Origin: an uncultured beta proteobacterium | GTDB taxonomy: Bacteria; Pseudomonadota; Gammaproteobacteria; Burkholderiales; Burkholderiaceae_E | Direction of reading: 5' to 3' | DNA length: 64,000 bases | Assembly (NCBI GenBank): GCA_903934295.1 | Contig: CAIZNI010000020.1 | Span: 310,001-374,000, forward strand | Part shown: one piece after another, positions 16,927 through 25,839 of the stretch | Position numbering within the stretch: position 1 is the stretch's first letter | How the letters are laid out: the number at the start of each line of letters is the position of its first letter | The notes under the pieces: model-generated | What the model was told of the DNA's origin: nothing | The model's input: only the letters and a program-made list of their open reading frames with translations | The model's database searches: none | Made by a program: the position numbers and the translations under genes

Positions 16927-17820
16927 ATGCCGCCGCCCCTGACCACCACCGCCTCGCCCTGGGGCCCGATCAGCGCCCTGCTGCTCAACGCTTTCCTCTG
17001 GGGCATCGCCTGGTGGCCCTTTCGCTGGCTGAGCGAACGCGGACTGCACAGCCTGTGGGCGACGTCGGCGATCTACCTGGTGGCCTGGCTGGTGATCGTG
17101 GCCCGTCAGCCGTCCTCGGCGCTGGCGTCGCTGCGCCACCCCGGTCTGCTCGCGCTCGCGGTGGCCTCGGGGATGACCAACACCTGCTTCAACTGGGGCG
17201 TGAGCACCGGCGAGGTGGTTCGGGTGGTGCTGCTGTTCTACCTGATGCCGATCTGGGCGGTGCTGCTGGCGCGCGTGCTGATGGGCGAGCCGCTGCGGGC
17301 GCTGTCGATCGGACTGGTGCTGCTGGCGGTGGTCGGCGCCGGGATCGTGCTCTGGCGACCGGGCGTCGGTGTGCCGCTGCCCGCCTCGCGGGCCGACTGG
17401 CTGGGGGTGGCCGGCGGCATGTTGTTCGCGCTGACCAATGTGCTGCTGCTCAAGCATGCCTCCGCCGCGTCCGCCTCGCGGGCAGCGGCGATGTTCGCCG
17501 GCGCCACCGTGATACCGGCGGTCGTCGCGCTGGCGATGGCCGCCAGCGGCGCCGACGTGCCCTTGCCGGCGCTGCAGTCGGGCGCCCTGCTCCCGCTGGT
17601 GCTGGTGGCGGTGCTGTTCCTGGCGGGCAATCTGGCGCTGCAGTTCGGCGCGGCCCGCCTGCCGACCCGGGTCACCGCGGTGATCATGCTCAGTGAGGTG
17701 GTGTTCGCCGCGCTGTCGGCGGTCTGGCTTGCCGATGAAGTGCTGACCCTGCAGATGACGCTGGGAGCCGCGCTCATCATCGGCGCCAGCCTGCTGTCGG
17801 CGCTGAGTTCGCGGCGCTGA
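16927..17820 (+). CDS. EamA-family (DMT superfamily) transporter
   Basis: Second EamA transporter, 297 residues and about ten helices. Helix 1 (LLLNAFLWGIAWWPFRWL) and the middle MGEPLRALS plus C-terminal LADEVLTLQMTLGA segments mark the two repeats. It is divergent from the Anbu-CbiX pair with 156 bases between starts; TATGCT at 16912-16917 could be a -10 element close to the start, making a very short leader. A GTG at 16906 in frame would add seven residues. Substrate unknown. It shares architecture but little obvious sequence with the exporter at 14655-15548. Confidence 0.87.
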   Translation: MPPPLTTTASPWGPISALLLNAFLWGIAWWPFRWLSERGLHSLWATSAIYLVAWLVIVARQPSSALASLRHPGLLALAVASGMTNTCFNWGVSTGEVVRVVLLFYLMPIWAVLLARVLMGEPLRALSIGLVLLAVVGAGIVLWRPGVGVPLPASRADWLGVAGGMLFALTNVLLLKHASAASASRAAAMFAGATVIPAVVALAMAASGADVPLPALQSGALLPLVLVAVLFLAGNLALQFGAARLPTRVTAVIMLSEVVFAALSAVWLADEVLTLQMTLGAALIIGASLLSALSSRR

Positions 17821-17845
17821 GCTCGCGGCGCTGAGTTCGGCGCGT

Positions 17846-18463
17846 TCAGGCGCCGTCGAGCAGGCGCCCGAGATCGCCCACCAGCGCGGCCGGCCCCTGG
17901 CCGTGCTTGACGAACAGCCGCAACCGGCCCTTGGGGTCGAAGACGTAGCTGCCGGCGGTGTGGTCCAGGGTGTAGCTGCCGGGCGTGCTGCCAGGCACCT
18001 TCTGGAAGAACACCTTGAATTCGCGCGCCACCCGGGTGGTGGCCTGCGCGTCGCCGAACAAACCCAGGAAGCGCTTGTCGAAGGCCGGCACGTATTGCGC
18101 GAGCAATTCGCGGGTGTCGCGCTCGGGATCGAGGGTGATGAAGAGCACCTGCACCTGGTCGGCCCGCGCGCCGAGCGCGACCATGGCCTGCGCCATTTCG
18201 CTCAGTGTGGTGGGGCAGACGTCGGGGCACTGGGTGAAGCCGAAGAAGACGATCACCGCCTTGCCACGAAAATCGGCCAGCGTGCGCGGCTGACCGTGGT
18301 GATCGGTCAGATCGAAGCCGCGCCCGAACTCGGCGCCGGTGACATCGGTGTTGACGAAACCGGGGCTGCCCTGACGGCAGGCGCCGAGCGCCAGCACCGC
18401 GACCGAGCCCACCAGGCCGGCCAGCAGGCGGCGACGAGGGACAAACGACAGGGCGGCACGCAT
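17846..18463 (-). CDS. SCO1/SenC copper chaperone for cytochrome oxidase
   Basis: A 205-residue thioredoxin-fold protein that delivers copper to the CuA site of cytochrome oxidase subunit II or reduces its cysteines. The N-terminus has a lipobox LGAC (C29), so it is probably membrane-anchored facing the periplasm. The copper ligands are C79 and C83 in CPDVC plus a His near residue 168 (YTLDHTAG). It is the last gene of the oxidase assembly cluster, 16 bases after the heme O synthase gene. The longer open frame upstream overlaps that gene and was not used. Confidence 0.93.
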   Translation of the reverse strand: MRAALSFVPRRRLLAGLVGSVAVLALGACRQGSPGFVNTDVTGAEFGRGFDLTDHHGQPRTLADFRGKAVIVFFGFTQCPDVCPTTLSEMAQAMVALGARADQVQVLFITLDPERDTRELLAQYVPAFDKRFLGLFGDAQATTRVAREFKVFFQKVPGSTPGSYTLDHTAGSYVFDPKGRLRLFVKHGQGPAALVGDLGRLLDGA

Positions 18464-18479
18464 CGGGGAGCTGGCGGCC

Positions 18480-19370
18480 TCAGAGGTAATGATCAATGAG
18501 CAAGGCAGCGAACAGCGCGGCCAGATAGAAGATCGAGTAGCGGAAGATGCGCCGCGACAGTTCGTCGGAATAGTGGCGCCACAGGCGCCACGCGTAGACC
18601 AGGAACACGCCACCCAGCGCCAGCGCGCTCACCAGATAGAACCAGCTGCTCATGCCGATCAGGAACGGCAGCACTGTGGTGACCAGCAGCAGCACCGTGT
18701 AGAGCAGGATGTGCAGCCGGGTGAACTCCGGCCCGTGGGTGACCGGCAGCATCGGCAGCCCGGACTTGCGGTAATCCTCGATCCGGTAGAGCGCCAGCGC
18801 CCAGAAATGCGGCGGGGTCCAGACGAAGATGATCAGGAACAGGATCAGCGGCGGCGCACTCACTTCGTTGGCCACCGCGGTCCAGCCGAGCAGCGGCGGC
18901 ATCGCGCCCGACGCGCCGCCGATCACGATGTTCTGGGGCGTCGCCGGCTTCAGGATGACGGTGTAGACCACCGCATAGCCGATGAAGGTGCCCAGCGTCA
19001 GCCACAGGGTGAGCGGGTTCACGAAGACGTAGAGCATCCACGCGCCGATGCCGCCCAGCACGCCGGCAAACGCCAGGGTACCGGTGGCGCTGACCTGACC
19101 GCGTGCCAGCGGGCGCGAGCGGGTGCGCGCCATCCGGGCGTCGATGCCGCGCTCGATCAGGCAGTTGAAGGCAAAACCCGAGGCCGCCAGCAGCGAGATG
19201 CCGGTCAGGCCGAACACCAGGATGCGCCAGGGCACCATCGCCTCGGTTGCCAGCAGCATGCCGATCAGCGCGCAGAACGCGGTGAGCAGCACGATCCGCG
19301 GCTTGGTGAGCTCGAGATAATCGTGTGCCAGGCGTCGCAGGTCGAGCGGCAGGGAGGGCTGGGCGTGCAT
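18480..19370 (-). CDS. ctaB: Heme O synthase (protoheme IX farnesyltransferase)
   Basis: Inner-membrane UbiA-family prenyltransferase of 296 residues with about nine helices. It adds farnesyl to heme b to give heme O for the aa3 oxidase. The family motifs are visible: TKPRIVLL in helix 1, [19 protein letters not shown] (first Asp-rich loop) and [17 protein letters not shown] (second loop). It lies between ctaA and sco in the minus-strand assembly cluster; CtaA then converts heme O to heme A. Confidence 0.95.
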   Translation of the reverse strand: MHAQPSLPLDLRRLAHDYLELTKPRIVLLTAFCALIGMLLATEAMVPWRILVFGLTGISLLAASGFAFNCLIERGIDARMARTRSRPLARGQVSATGTLAFAGVLGGIGAWMLYVFVNPLTLWLTLGTFIGYAVVYTVILKPATPQNIVIGGASGAMPPLLGWTAVANEVSAPPLILFLIIFVWTPPHFWALALYRIEDYRKSGLPMLPVTHGPEFTRLHILLYTVLLLVTTVLPFLIGMSSWFYLVSALALGGVFLVYAWRLWRHYSDELSRRIFRYSIFYLAALFAALLIDHYL

Positions 19371-19401
19371 CAGGGCCTGGTAGGAGAAAGTGAGGCCGGC
19401 G

Positions 19402-20469
19402 TCAGACCCGGAATCGGGCCTGCCGGGCGCGGAAGTTTAGCACCAGGGTGAGTCCCAGCAGCACCGCCGCGCCCCCGTTGTGGGCGACCGCCACCGGCAG
19501 GGGCAGGCTGAACCAGACATTGGACAGGCCGAGCACCCACTGGACGGTCAGCATCGCCAGGAGCGCCAGACCCAGCACGCCGATGCCCGGGGTGCGCAGG
19601 GTTCGCCAGGCCGTCCAGCCGACGATCAGGGCCACCGCGACTGCGCCGATGCGGTGCACGAGGTGGATGGCGGTCAGGGCCTGCAGGGACAGGTTCTCAC
19701 CGTCCCCGGTCTTGCCCAGTTCGCGGATGACATGGAAACCGTCGGGGAAATTCACCGCCGGCCACCACTGCCCCTGGCAGGTCGGCAGATCGGTGCAGGC
19801 CAGCGCCGCATAGTTCGTGCTGACCCAGCCGCCCAGGACGATCTGGATCACCACCGCGGCCAGTGCCAGTCGCGCCGGCCAGAGCAGCGCGGCGACCGGT
19901 TCGGCATCGATGTAGCGGGTCGGCGGGCGCTGACGCAACCACAGCCACAGCAGCAGGCTGAAGGTCAGCATGCCGCCGATCAGGTGCCCGGTCACGATCG
20001 CCGGCTTGAGCAGCAGCGTCACCGTCCACTTGCCGAACAGACCTTGCAGGATCACCACGCCCAGCAAAACCACCGCGAGCAGCGGCGACTGGCGCAGCGC
20101 CGCCCGACGCCAGAGGGCGTAAGCCGCCACCAGCAGAATCACCGCGCCCAGGAACGTCGCGATGTAGCGATGGATCATCTCGCGCCAGGCCTTGCCCATC
20201 GACACCGGACCGTGCTCGCCGCCCTGCGCCTGCACCGCCTCACTGATCCGGTCGGCGGCCCGCGTCGGGGTCAGGTGACCGTAGCAGCCCGGCCAGTCGG
20301 GGCAGCCCAGACCCGCATCGGTCAGCCGGACCCAGGCGCCGAGCATGATCAGGCACAAGGTGACGACGACGGCGAAGCCCACCACGCGCGACATCAGGCG
20401 GCGAGCAGCGCGGCCATCGGCGGAAGGGGTCAGGAACGAGGCACCGGTGTTCATGGTCAGGGGTTGCAT
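19402..20469 (-). CDS. ctaA: Heme A synthase (COX15/CtaA)
   Basis: Polytopic inner-membrane oxygenase of 355 residues that turns heme O into heme A. It has eight predicted helices with four conserved His sites (MIHRY, HLIGG, HLVHR, AHNGG). Two cysteine pairs face the periplasm: [12 protein letters not shown] and [11 protein letters not shown] second Met (20454) is possible. It lies 31 bases upstream of ctaB in the same direction, so the two heme-modifying enzymes are made together. Confidence 0.95.
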   Translation of the reverse strand: MQPLTMNTGASFLTPSADGRAARRLMSRVVGFAVVVTLCLIMLGAWVRLTDAGLGCPDWPGCYGHLTPTRAADRISEAVQAQGGEHGPVSMGKAWREMIHRYIATFLGAVILLVAAYALWRRAALRQSPLLAVVLLGVVILQGLFGKWTVTLLLKPAIVTGHLIGGMLTFSLLLWLWLRQRPPTRYIDAEPVAALLWPARLALAAVVIQIVLGGWVSTNYAALACTDLPTCQGQWWPAVNFPDGFHVIRELGKTGDGENLSLQALTAIHLVHRIGAVAVALIVGWTAWRTLRTPGIGVLGLALLAMLTVQWVLGLSNVWFSLPLPVAVAHNGGAAVLLGLTLVLNFRARQARFRV

Positions 20470-20499
20470 CCGGGAGGGGATCGGGGCGCGGGGTGGCGT

Positions 20500-21138
20500 T
20501 CAGCCGACCCGAGAAGCGCGCAGCAGCTTGGCGATGTCCTTCTTCATCCGACTGGGATCGGCATCGGCAGGAAAGCGCATCATCAGGTTGCCCAGCGGAT
20601 CGATCACGTAGACCGAGGGCGCCGCCAGCGTCTGCGATTCGGGCAGCGCACGCTGCAGCGCCGCCGGATCGGTCCGCAGCACGTGCAGGCCTTCATGTTC
20701 GGCCAGCACCGTGGCGGCCGGACTGGCCTGATCGGTGAGCAGCAGCACCCGCTCGATCCGCTCGCGCTCCTTGCCGGTGGTCAGGCGCACCTGACGCATC
20801 ACATAGAGCCGGTGGGCGCAGGCGGCATCGCAGGCGCCGGGCGCCGCAGTCATCAGCACCCATTTGCCGCGGAAGGCCTCCATCCCGGCCGCCGTCCCAT
20901 CGGGACGGGTGACCGACAGCCCTGCGGCGGGACGCTGCGGCTCGACCAGTTCACCGTAGTTCGTGCGGCCATCGGGCTTGATGACGTAGTAGGTGAGATA
21001 GGAGGCGATCACCGGCGCCGCGCACACCGCCAGCACCGCGAGCAGCTTCAGGCGCTGGCGGCGGCGCTGGGCGGGATCTTGGGTCGTCACCGGCGCGGCG
21101 GAGTCAGACAGCAGGGGTTTGACGGATTCTTGCATCAC
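20500..21138 (-). CDS. Sco-like thioredoxin-fold membrane protein of the cox cluster
   Basis: A 212-residue protein with one N-terminal membrane helix (LKLLAVLAVCAAPVIASYLTYY) and a periplasmic thioredoxin-like domain. Where Sco proteins have CPxxC after the first strand, it has GACDAACAHRL, keeping a CxxxC spacing without the Pro. The C-terminal PSVYVIDPLGNLMMRF resembles the Sco/TlpA strand before the last helix. This uncharacterised family is a regular neighbour of SURF1 and ctaA in Betaproteobacteria, so a role in oxidase copper or thiol handling is likely. Its start overlaps the SURF1 stop by about 35 bases. An adjacent second Met (21135) is possible. Confidence 0.8.
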   Translation of the reverse strand: MMQESVKPLLSDSAAPVTTQDPAQRRRQRLKLLAVLAVCAAPVIASYLTYYVIKPDGRTNYGELVEPQRPAAGLSVTRPDGTAAGMEAFRGKWVLMTAAPGACDAACAHRLYVMRQVRLTTGKERERIERVLLLTDQASPAATVLAEHEGLHVLRTDPAALQRALPESQTLAAPSVYVIDPLGNLMMRFPADADPSRMKKDIAKLLRASRVG

Positions 21139-21874
21139 GGCGAAGGCTGTACACCAGGTAAAGAGTCACGGCTGCAGCGGCAGCCGACATTGCGAACCAC
21201 TGAAGCGCGTAGGCACGGTGCTTGTCCACATCGCCACCGGCGGTCCGCCATTCCCGAACCAGGCCATCGTCGATCGCACTGGTCGGCGATTGCCGCAGCA
21301 CCAGGGGCTGCAGCGTCAGACCCGACCACCGCCGATAGACGGCGGGGTCGAAATTTTGCCAGAGCCGATCCTCGGACCCGGGCGGTGCCGACGCCTGCAG
21401 CTCCATCGTCCGGGCCAGCGAGCGCTCGGCCAGACCGGTGATGTCGACATCGCCAGCCGGCGTGGGTACCGCGGGCAGACGATTGCGATCGCGCACATCC
21501 CGCGCCACCCAACCCCGGAGCACCAGCACATGCAGCGCCGACTCGGGAATTTTAACCGGCGTGAGAACGTGGAAGCCGGCAACCCCTTGATGGGTGCGGT
21601 TGTCGATGAACACGGTGCCCGCGGGGACGAAGCGACCCCGGACCGAGACCGCACGGCCGGCGATCGCATCGGCCTCGAGCAGCACGCCGCCCAGCGCGAT
21701 CGGAGCGGCGGTGGCGGCACGGTCGGTTTGCGCCTGCAGCGCGGTCTTCTCCTCGGCACGGCGCAGCTGCCAGCCACCCAGCGAGGCGGTCAGCGCGGTG
21801 ACCCCGGCCATGGCGACGACCGCGAACAGCCGGGAACGCTGCCGGCCGGGGGAAGGGCTAGAATCAGGTCCCAT
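21104..21874 (-). CDS. SURF1-family cytochrome oxidase biogenesis protein
   Basis: About 256 residues, with two membrane helices flanking a periplasmic domain: FAVVAMAGVTALTASLGGWQ near the N-terminus and WFAMSAAAAAVTLYLVYS near the C-terminus. The conserved SURF1 elements RRAEEK, GVAGFHVLTP, VLVLRGWVARD and ALQWFAM are present. SURF1 helps insert heme A into subunit I. The start is odd: the ATG at 21874 shares bases CATG (21872-21875) with the divergent DUF2909 gene and has no ribosome-binding site. Upstream in-frame Mets would put the start inside the DUF2909 gene. Confidence 0.92.
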   Translation of the reverse strand: MGPDSSPSPGRQRSRLFAVVAMAGVTALTASLGGWQLRRAEEKTALQAQTDRAATAAPIALGGVLLEADAIAGRAVSVRGRFVPAGTVFIDNRTHQGVAGFHVLTPVKIPESALHVLVLRGWVARDVRDRNRLPAVPTPAGDVDITGLAERSLARTMELQASAPPGSEDRLWQNFDPAVYRRWSGLTLQPLVLRQSPTSAIDDGLVREWRTAGGDVDKHRAYALQWFAMSAAAAAVTLYLVYSLRRDARIRQTPAV

Positions 21875-22088
21875 GAAATGGTTTGTCGTGTTCGCGTTCG
21901 TTCTCATACTGGGCAGCCTGGCCTCGGCCATGGTTTTTCTGATCCGCGACCGCGGCCGCACCCGCAATGTGGTCCGGGCGCTCGGATTTCGGGTGGGATT
22001 CTCGATCCTGCTGTTCCTGCTGGTCCTGTTTGCCAACTGGATGGGCTGGATTCAAAGCACCGGCATACCGGTGGGTCCCGGCAACTGA
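21873..22088 (+). CDS. DUF2909 (twin transmembrane) protein
   Basis: A 71-residue protein with two hydrophobic helices, VVFAFVLILGSLASAMVFLI and GFSILLFLLVLFANWMGWI, separated by a basic loop RDRGRTRNVVRAL. This is the DUF2909 layout. The family sits in oxidase clusters of Betaproteobacteria, but its function is unknown. It lies on the plus strand, against all other oxidase genes here, and its ATG overlaps that of SURF1 on the other strand. TAGAAT at 21859-21864 would give a leaderless or nearly leaderless transcript, and no good ribosome-binding site is seen. Confidence 0.85.
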   Translation: MKWFVVFAFVLILGSLASAMVFLIRDRGRTRNVVRALGFRVGFSILLFLLVLFANWMGWIQSTGIPVGPGN

Positions 22089-22205
22089 GGGTCGGGCAAC
22101 GGCGGGCCAAGCAACGGCGGGCCTGACCGCAGTCCAAGGCAATACGACCGCAGACAACCTGCACGCGGCCAGGATCACACCGGCAGCAGACCGGCCTTCG
22201 CCATG

Positions 22206-22229
22206 AAAAAAGGCTGCCGCCCGGCAGCC
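22206..22229 (-). terminator. Rho-independent terminator after ctaE
   Basis: Read on the minus strand: stem GGCTGCC, loop GGGC, stem GGCAGCC, then six T (22211-22206). It lies 44 bases past the subunit III stop and ends the oxidase structural operon, so SURF1 and the heme synthase genes need their own promoter. Confidence 0.85.
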
Positions 22230-22272
22230 CTCGACTGGTGAGCGGCGGCGGGACGAGCCCGCCGCTGCACGC

Positions 22273-23139
22273 TCAGAGCCAGTAGACAATGATGTACAGG
22301 CCGAGCCAGACCACGTCGACGAAGTGCCAGTACCAGGCCGCGGCCTCGAAGGCAAAATGATGCTCGGCGGTGAAGTGCCCGCTGAGCACCCGGAACAGCA
22401 CCACTGTCAGCATGATCGCGCCCACGCAGACATGGAAGCCGTGGAAGCCGGTGAGCATGAAGAAGGTCGAGCCGAAGATGCCGGACGACAGCTTCAGGTT
22501 CAGGTCCTGGTAGGCGTGCGCATACTCGACGCCCTGCAGCGCCAGGAACACCGCACCGAGCAACACCGTCATCAGGAGCCAGAACTTCAGGCTGCCGCGA
22601 TGATTGTCCTTGAGCGCATGGTGGGCGATGGTGAGGGTCACGCCGGAAGCCAGGAGCAGCGCCGTGTTGATGGTGGGGATCGGCCACGGTCCGATGGTCT
22701 GGAACGCCTCGGTGATGCCCGCCGGCCCCAGGTTCGGCCATGACGCGGTGAAGCCCGGCCACAGCACCATCTTGTGATCGAGGTCACCCAGCCAGGGCAT
22801 CGCGATGACCCGGGCGTAGAACAGCGCGCCGAAGAACGCGGCAAAGAACATCACCTCGGAGAAGATGAACCAGCCCATGCTCCAGCGGAAGGAGACATCG
22901 ACGCGCTCGTTGTAGAGGCCTTCTTCGGACTCATGGGCAACCGCAGCGAACCAGCCGTACATCATGTAGATGAGGATCGCGAAGCCGATCGCCAGCAACC
23001 AGGGGCCGTAGGCCGCGTCGTTGACCCAGCCGGCGGCACCGAAGGCGGCGCACAGCAGGGCGATCGCACCCACCGCCGGCCACTGCGAGGGGCTGGGTAC
23101 GAAGTAGTAGGGCGCGGAACCGTGCGCGGTTGCACTCAT
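22273..23139 (-). CDS. ctaE: Cytochrome c oxidase subunit III
   Basis: Inner-membrane subunit of the aa3 oxidase, 288 residues with seven predicted helices. Recognisable segments are YYFVPSPSQWP at the N-terminus, RWSMGWFIFSEVMFF in helix 3 and TGFHGFHVCVGAIML with the conserved FHGFH. GGGAGAATCCC precedes the ATG. A gap of 118 bases to the DUF2970 stop could hold an internal promoter. Subunit III supports proton uptake and stability of subunit I. A terminator follows at 22206-22229. Confidence 0.96.
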   Translation of the reverse strand: MSATAHGSAPYYFVPSPSQWPAVGAIALLCAAFGAAGWVNDAAYGPWLLAIGFAILIYMMYGWFAAVAHESEEGLYNERVDVSFRWSMGWFIFSEVMFFAAFFGALFYARVIAMPWLGDLDHKMVLWPGFTASWPNLGPAGITEAFQTIGPWPIPTINTALLLASGVTLTIAHHALKDNHRGSLKFWLLMTVLLGAVFLALQGVEYAHAYQDLNLKLSSGIFGSTFFMLTGFHGFHVCVGAIMLTVVLFRVLSGHFTAEHHFAFEAAAWYWHFVDVVWLGLYIIVYWL

Positions 23140-23257
23140 CGGGATTCTCCCTCTCGAAAACTCGAACAGTATTGTCTGTCTTGAAATGATTCACCGTGCG
23201 GGAACCGCCCGCCACACGGCAGGCCTCCCAGGCGGATGGTCGAGACCGGCTCGCGGC

Positions 23258-23470
23258 TCATCGCAGCACCATCCGGACGATGGTCAGCAGCGTCAGCACA
23301 AAGACCGCCGCCAGCACCACGCCGGCGATGATCACATGGATCGGATTCAGCCGGGCCATGTCGGCCTGGTGCGCGCGGCTGCCGCGCACACCGAAGAACG
23401 ACGCGCCCACTGCCTTGATCGTCTGAAAAAACGAGGCCTTGCGGGCGGTGATGTCGCGCAGATCGTCCAT
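23258..23470 (-). CDS. DUF2970 small membrane protein
   Basis: A 70-residue protein with a basic N-terminal segment (KASFFQTIKAVGASFFGVRG) and one C-terminal helix (PIHVIIAGVVLAAVFVLTLL). It matches DUF2970, found between cox11 and subunit III genes in Betaproteobacteria; function unknown. Its ATG overlaps the Cox11 stop (TGATG at 23472-23468), so it is translationally coupled. Longer open frames in this region start inside Cox11 and are not supported. Confidence 0.85.
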   Translation of the reverse strand: MDDLRDITARKASFFQTIKAVGASFFGVRGSRAHQADMARLNPIHVIIAGVVLAAVFVLTLLTIVRMVLR

Positions 23471-24045
23471 CAGCCCCCCACCTGAGCCGGGCCGGCGGGC
23501 GCGACGGTCTTGACGCCCTGGCCGCCCACCTCGAAGAAGGTGTAGGACAGCGTGATGGTTCCGACGTCGGCCGGCAGCTTGGGGTCGATCACGAACACCA
23601 CCGGAAACTCCCGGGTTTCGTTGGGCGCGAGCGCTTGTTGCTTGAAGCAGAAGCACTCGAGCTTGCGAAAGAATTTGCCGGAACCCTCAGGCGCATAGCT
23701 GGGAATGGCCTGCCCAACCGTCGGGCGCGTCTCGGTGCTGACGAGTTCGTAGACGACGGTGACCAGTTCGCCTGGATGCACCGACACCGCCGGCACCTTG
23801 GGCCGAAACTGCCAGGAGCCCCGGCTGTTGGCATCGAACTCGACCATCACCCGCCGGCTGGTGTCGACCTGGGTGTTGCGCGCGAAGGCCGCTGCGTCTT
23901 CGTCGCGCTCGGTCATGATGCCGATGCCGGTGAATTCGCAGATGGCACGGTAGATCGGCACCATCGCATAGCCGAACCCGAACATCGCGACCGCGATCAC
24001 CAGCAGCTTGCTGGACAGATGCCAGTTGGAGATCGAGACGTTCAC
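23470..24045 (-). CDS. ctaG: Cytochrome c oxidase assembly protein Cox11/CtaG
   Basis: A 191-residue copper chaperone for the CuB site of subunit I. One N-terminal membrane helix (LLVIAVAMFGFGYAMVPIY) ends at YRAICEFTG, whose Cys is conserved. A periplasmic immunoglobulin-like domain carries the copper motif ECFCF. Both ends overlap neighbours: ATGA with the small assembly gene at the start and TGATG with DUF2970 at the end. Confidence 0.95.
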   Translation of the reverse strand: MNVSISNWHLSSKLLVIAVAMFGFGYAMVPIYRAICEFTGIGIMTERDEDAAAFARNTQVDTSRRVMVEFDANSRGSWQFRPKVPAVSVHPGELVTVVYELVSTETRPTVGQAIPSYAPEGSGKFFRKLECFCFKQQALAPNETREFPVVFVIDPKLPADVGTITLSYTFFEVGGQGVKTVAPAGPAQVGG

Positions 24046-24149
24046 GATCCGAACAGCACCCGGTTGACGATCACCCCGGCAAAGAAGACGGCCGCCAGCG
24101 ACAGGAGAATCAGCGCGGTGCGCAGGTTGTTCCGGGGAGCTGGGGCCAT
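24042..24149 (-). CDS. Small cytochrome oxidase assembly protein
   Basis: A 35-residue single-helix membrane protein (NNLRTALILLSLAAVFFAGV). Genes of this size sit between subunit I and Cox11 genes in Betaproteobacteria and are annotated as small assembly proteins; their mechanism is not known to me. Its stop overlaps the ctaG start as ATGA, supporting real translation. It starts 43 bases after the subunit I stop, without a strong ribosome-binding site. Confidence 0.75.
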   Translation of the reverse strand: MAPAPRNNLRTALILLSLAAVFFAGVIVNRVLFGS

Positions 24150-24192
24150 TGGTCGGGGCGTCGGTTCAGTCGTGGTGGTCGGTCGGCGCGGC

Positions 24193-25770
24193 TTACTTGA
24201 CGACCGGCGGGGTTTCGAAGGTGTGGAACGGCGCCGGGCTGGGCAGCGTCCACTCGAGACCCTGAGCGCCCTCCCACGGCTTGTCGGCCGCCTTCTCGCC
24301 ACCCTGGATGCACTTGATCACCGCCCACAGGAACACCAGCTGCGACAGACCGAAGCCGAAGGCGCCGATGGTGACCAGCGCGTTGAAGTCGGCGAACTGC
24401 ATCGGATAGTCGGCATAGCGGCGCGGCATGCCCGCCAGACCCAGGAAGTGCATCGGGAAGAAGGTGATGTTGAAGGTGATCAGGCTGAGCCAGAAGTGCC
24501 ACTTGCCCAGCGACTCGCTGTACATGTGGCCGGTCCACTTGGGCAGCCAGTAGTAGGTGCCGGCGAACAGCGCGAACAGCGAACCCGCCACCAGCACGTA
24601 GTGGAAGTGCGCCACCACGTAGTAGGTGTCGTGGAGGGCGATGTCCAGGGGCGCGACCGACAGGATGATCCCGGTCAGGCCGCCCATGGTGAACACGAAG
24701 ATGAAGCCGATCGCGAACAGCATCGGCGTCTCGAAGGTCATCGACCCGCGCCACATCGTGGCCACCCAGTTGAAAATCTTCACGCCGGTGGGCACCGCGA
24801 TCAGCATGGTCGCGTACATGAAGAACAGCTGCCCGGTCACCGGCATGCCGGTGGTGAACATGTGGTGGGCCCACACGATGAACGACATGATCGCGATCGA
24901 CGCGGTGGCGTAGACCATCGAGCTGTAGCCAAACAGCCGCTTGCGGGCGAAGGTCGGGATGATCTCGGACACGATCCCGAAGGCCGGCAAGATCATGATG
25001 TAGACCTCGGGGTGACCGAAGAACCAGAAGATGTGCTGGTACATCACCGGGTCACCGCCACCGGCCGCATTGAAGAAGCTGGTGCCGAAGTGGCGATCGG
25101 TCAGGATCATGGTGATCGCGCCGGCGAGCACCGGCATCACCGCGATCAGCAGGTAGGCGGTGATCAGCCAGGTCCAGACGAACAGCGGCATCTTCATCAG
25201 GGTCATGCCGGGCGCGCGCATGTTCAGGATCGTGGTCACGATGTTGATCGAGCCCATGATCGAGCTGGCACCCATGATGTGCATGGCGAAGATGGCCAGG
25301 TCCATGCCGGGGCCCATCTGCACCGACAGCGGCGCATAGAGCGTCCAGCCGGCCGCGGTGGCGCCGCCGGGAACGAAATAGGACGCGATCAGCAGCAGCG
25401 CCGCCGGGGGCAGCAGCCAGAAGCTGAAGTTGTTCATCCGGGCAAACGCCATGTCGGAGGCACCGATCATCAGCGGGATCTGCCAGTTCGCGAAGCCCAC
25501 GAACGCCGGCATGATCGCCCCGAACACCATGATCAGCCCGTGCATGGTGGTGAGCTGATTGAAGAATTCGGGATTGACGATCTGCAGGCCGGGCTGGAAC
25601 AGCTCACTGCGCAGCAGCAGGGCGTTCAGTCCGCCCACGATGAACATGGTGAACGAGAACCACAGGTACATCGTGCCGATGTCCTTGTGGTTGGTCGCGT
25701 AAAGCCACCGCCGCCATCCGTGGGGATGGTCGTGCGAATGGTCATGATCGTGATCGAGCACTGCACTCAT
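24193..25770 (-). CDS. ctaD: Cytochrome c oxidase subunit I
   Basis: Catalytic subunit of the aa3 heme-copper oxidase, 525 residues, twelve helices. The heme and CuB ligands are visible: [10 protein letters not shown] (heme a), FGHPEVYI with the His-Tyr cross-link (CuB), WAHHMF (CuB) and VVAHFHYVL (heme a3 and heme a). The His-rich N-terminus ([11 protein letters not shown]) before [12 protein letters not shown] is unusual and may bind metal. It lies 69 bases after subunit II, and the cofactor genes follow. Confidence 0.97.
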   Translation of the reverse strand: MSAVLDHDHDHSHDHPHGWRRWLYATNHKDIGTMYLWFSFTMFIVGGLNALLLRSELFQPGLQIVNPEFFNQLTTMHGLIMVFGAIMPAFVGFANWQIPLMIGASDMAFARMNNFSFWLLPPAALLLIASYFVPGGATAAGWTLYAPLSVQMGPGMDLAIFAMHIMGASSIMGSINIVTTILNMRAPGMTLMKMPLFVWTWLITAYLLIAVMPVLAGAITMILTDRHFGTSFFNAAGGGDPVMYQHIFWFFGHPEVYIMILPAFGIVSEIIPTFARKRLFGYSSMVYATASIAIMSFIVWAHHMFTTGMPVTGQLFFMYATMLIAVPTGVKIFNWVATMWRGSMTFETPMLFAIGFIFVFTMGGLTGIILSVAPLDIALHDTYYVVAHFHYVLVAGSLFALFAGTYYWLPKWTGHMYSESLGKWHFWLSLITFNITFFPMHFLGLAGMPRRYADYPMQFADFNALVTIGAFGFGLSQLVFLWAVIKCIQGGEKAADKPWEGAQGLEWTLPSPAPFHTFETPPVVK

Positions 25771-25839
25771 TGATCGACTCCTGGCGAAACTCGGAAAAGC
25801 GAAAGGGGACGCGACAGGGCGTTGCCGTCGGGCTCGCGG

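Noticed and set aside
23635-25773. A 712-codon plus-strand frame over ctaG and ctaD
   Set aside because: His/Gly/Arg-rich antisense shadow of cytochrome oxidase genes.
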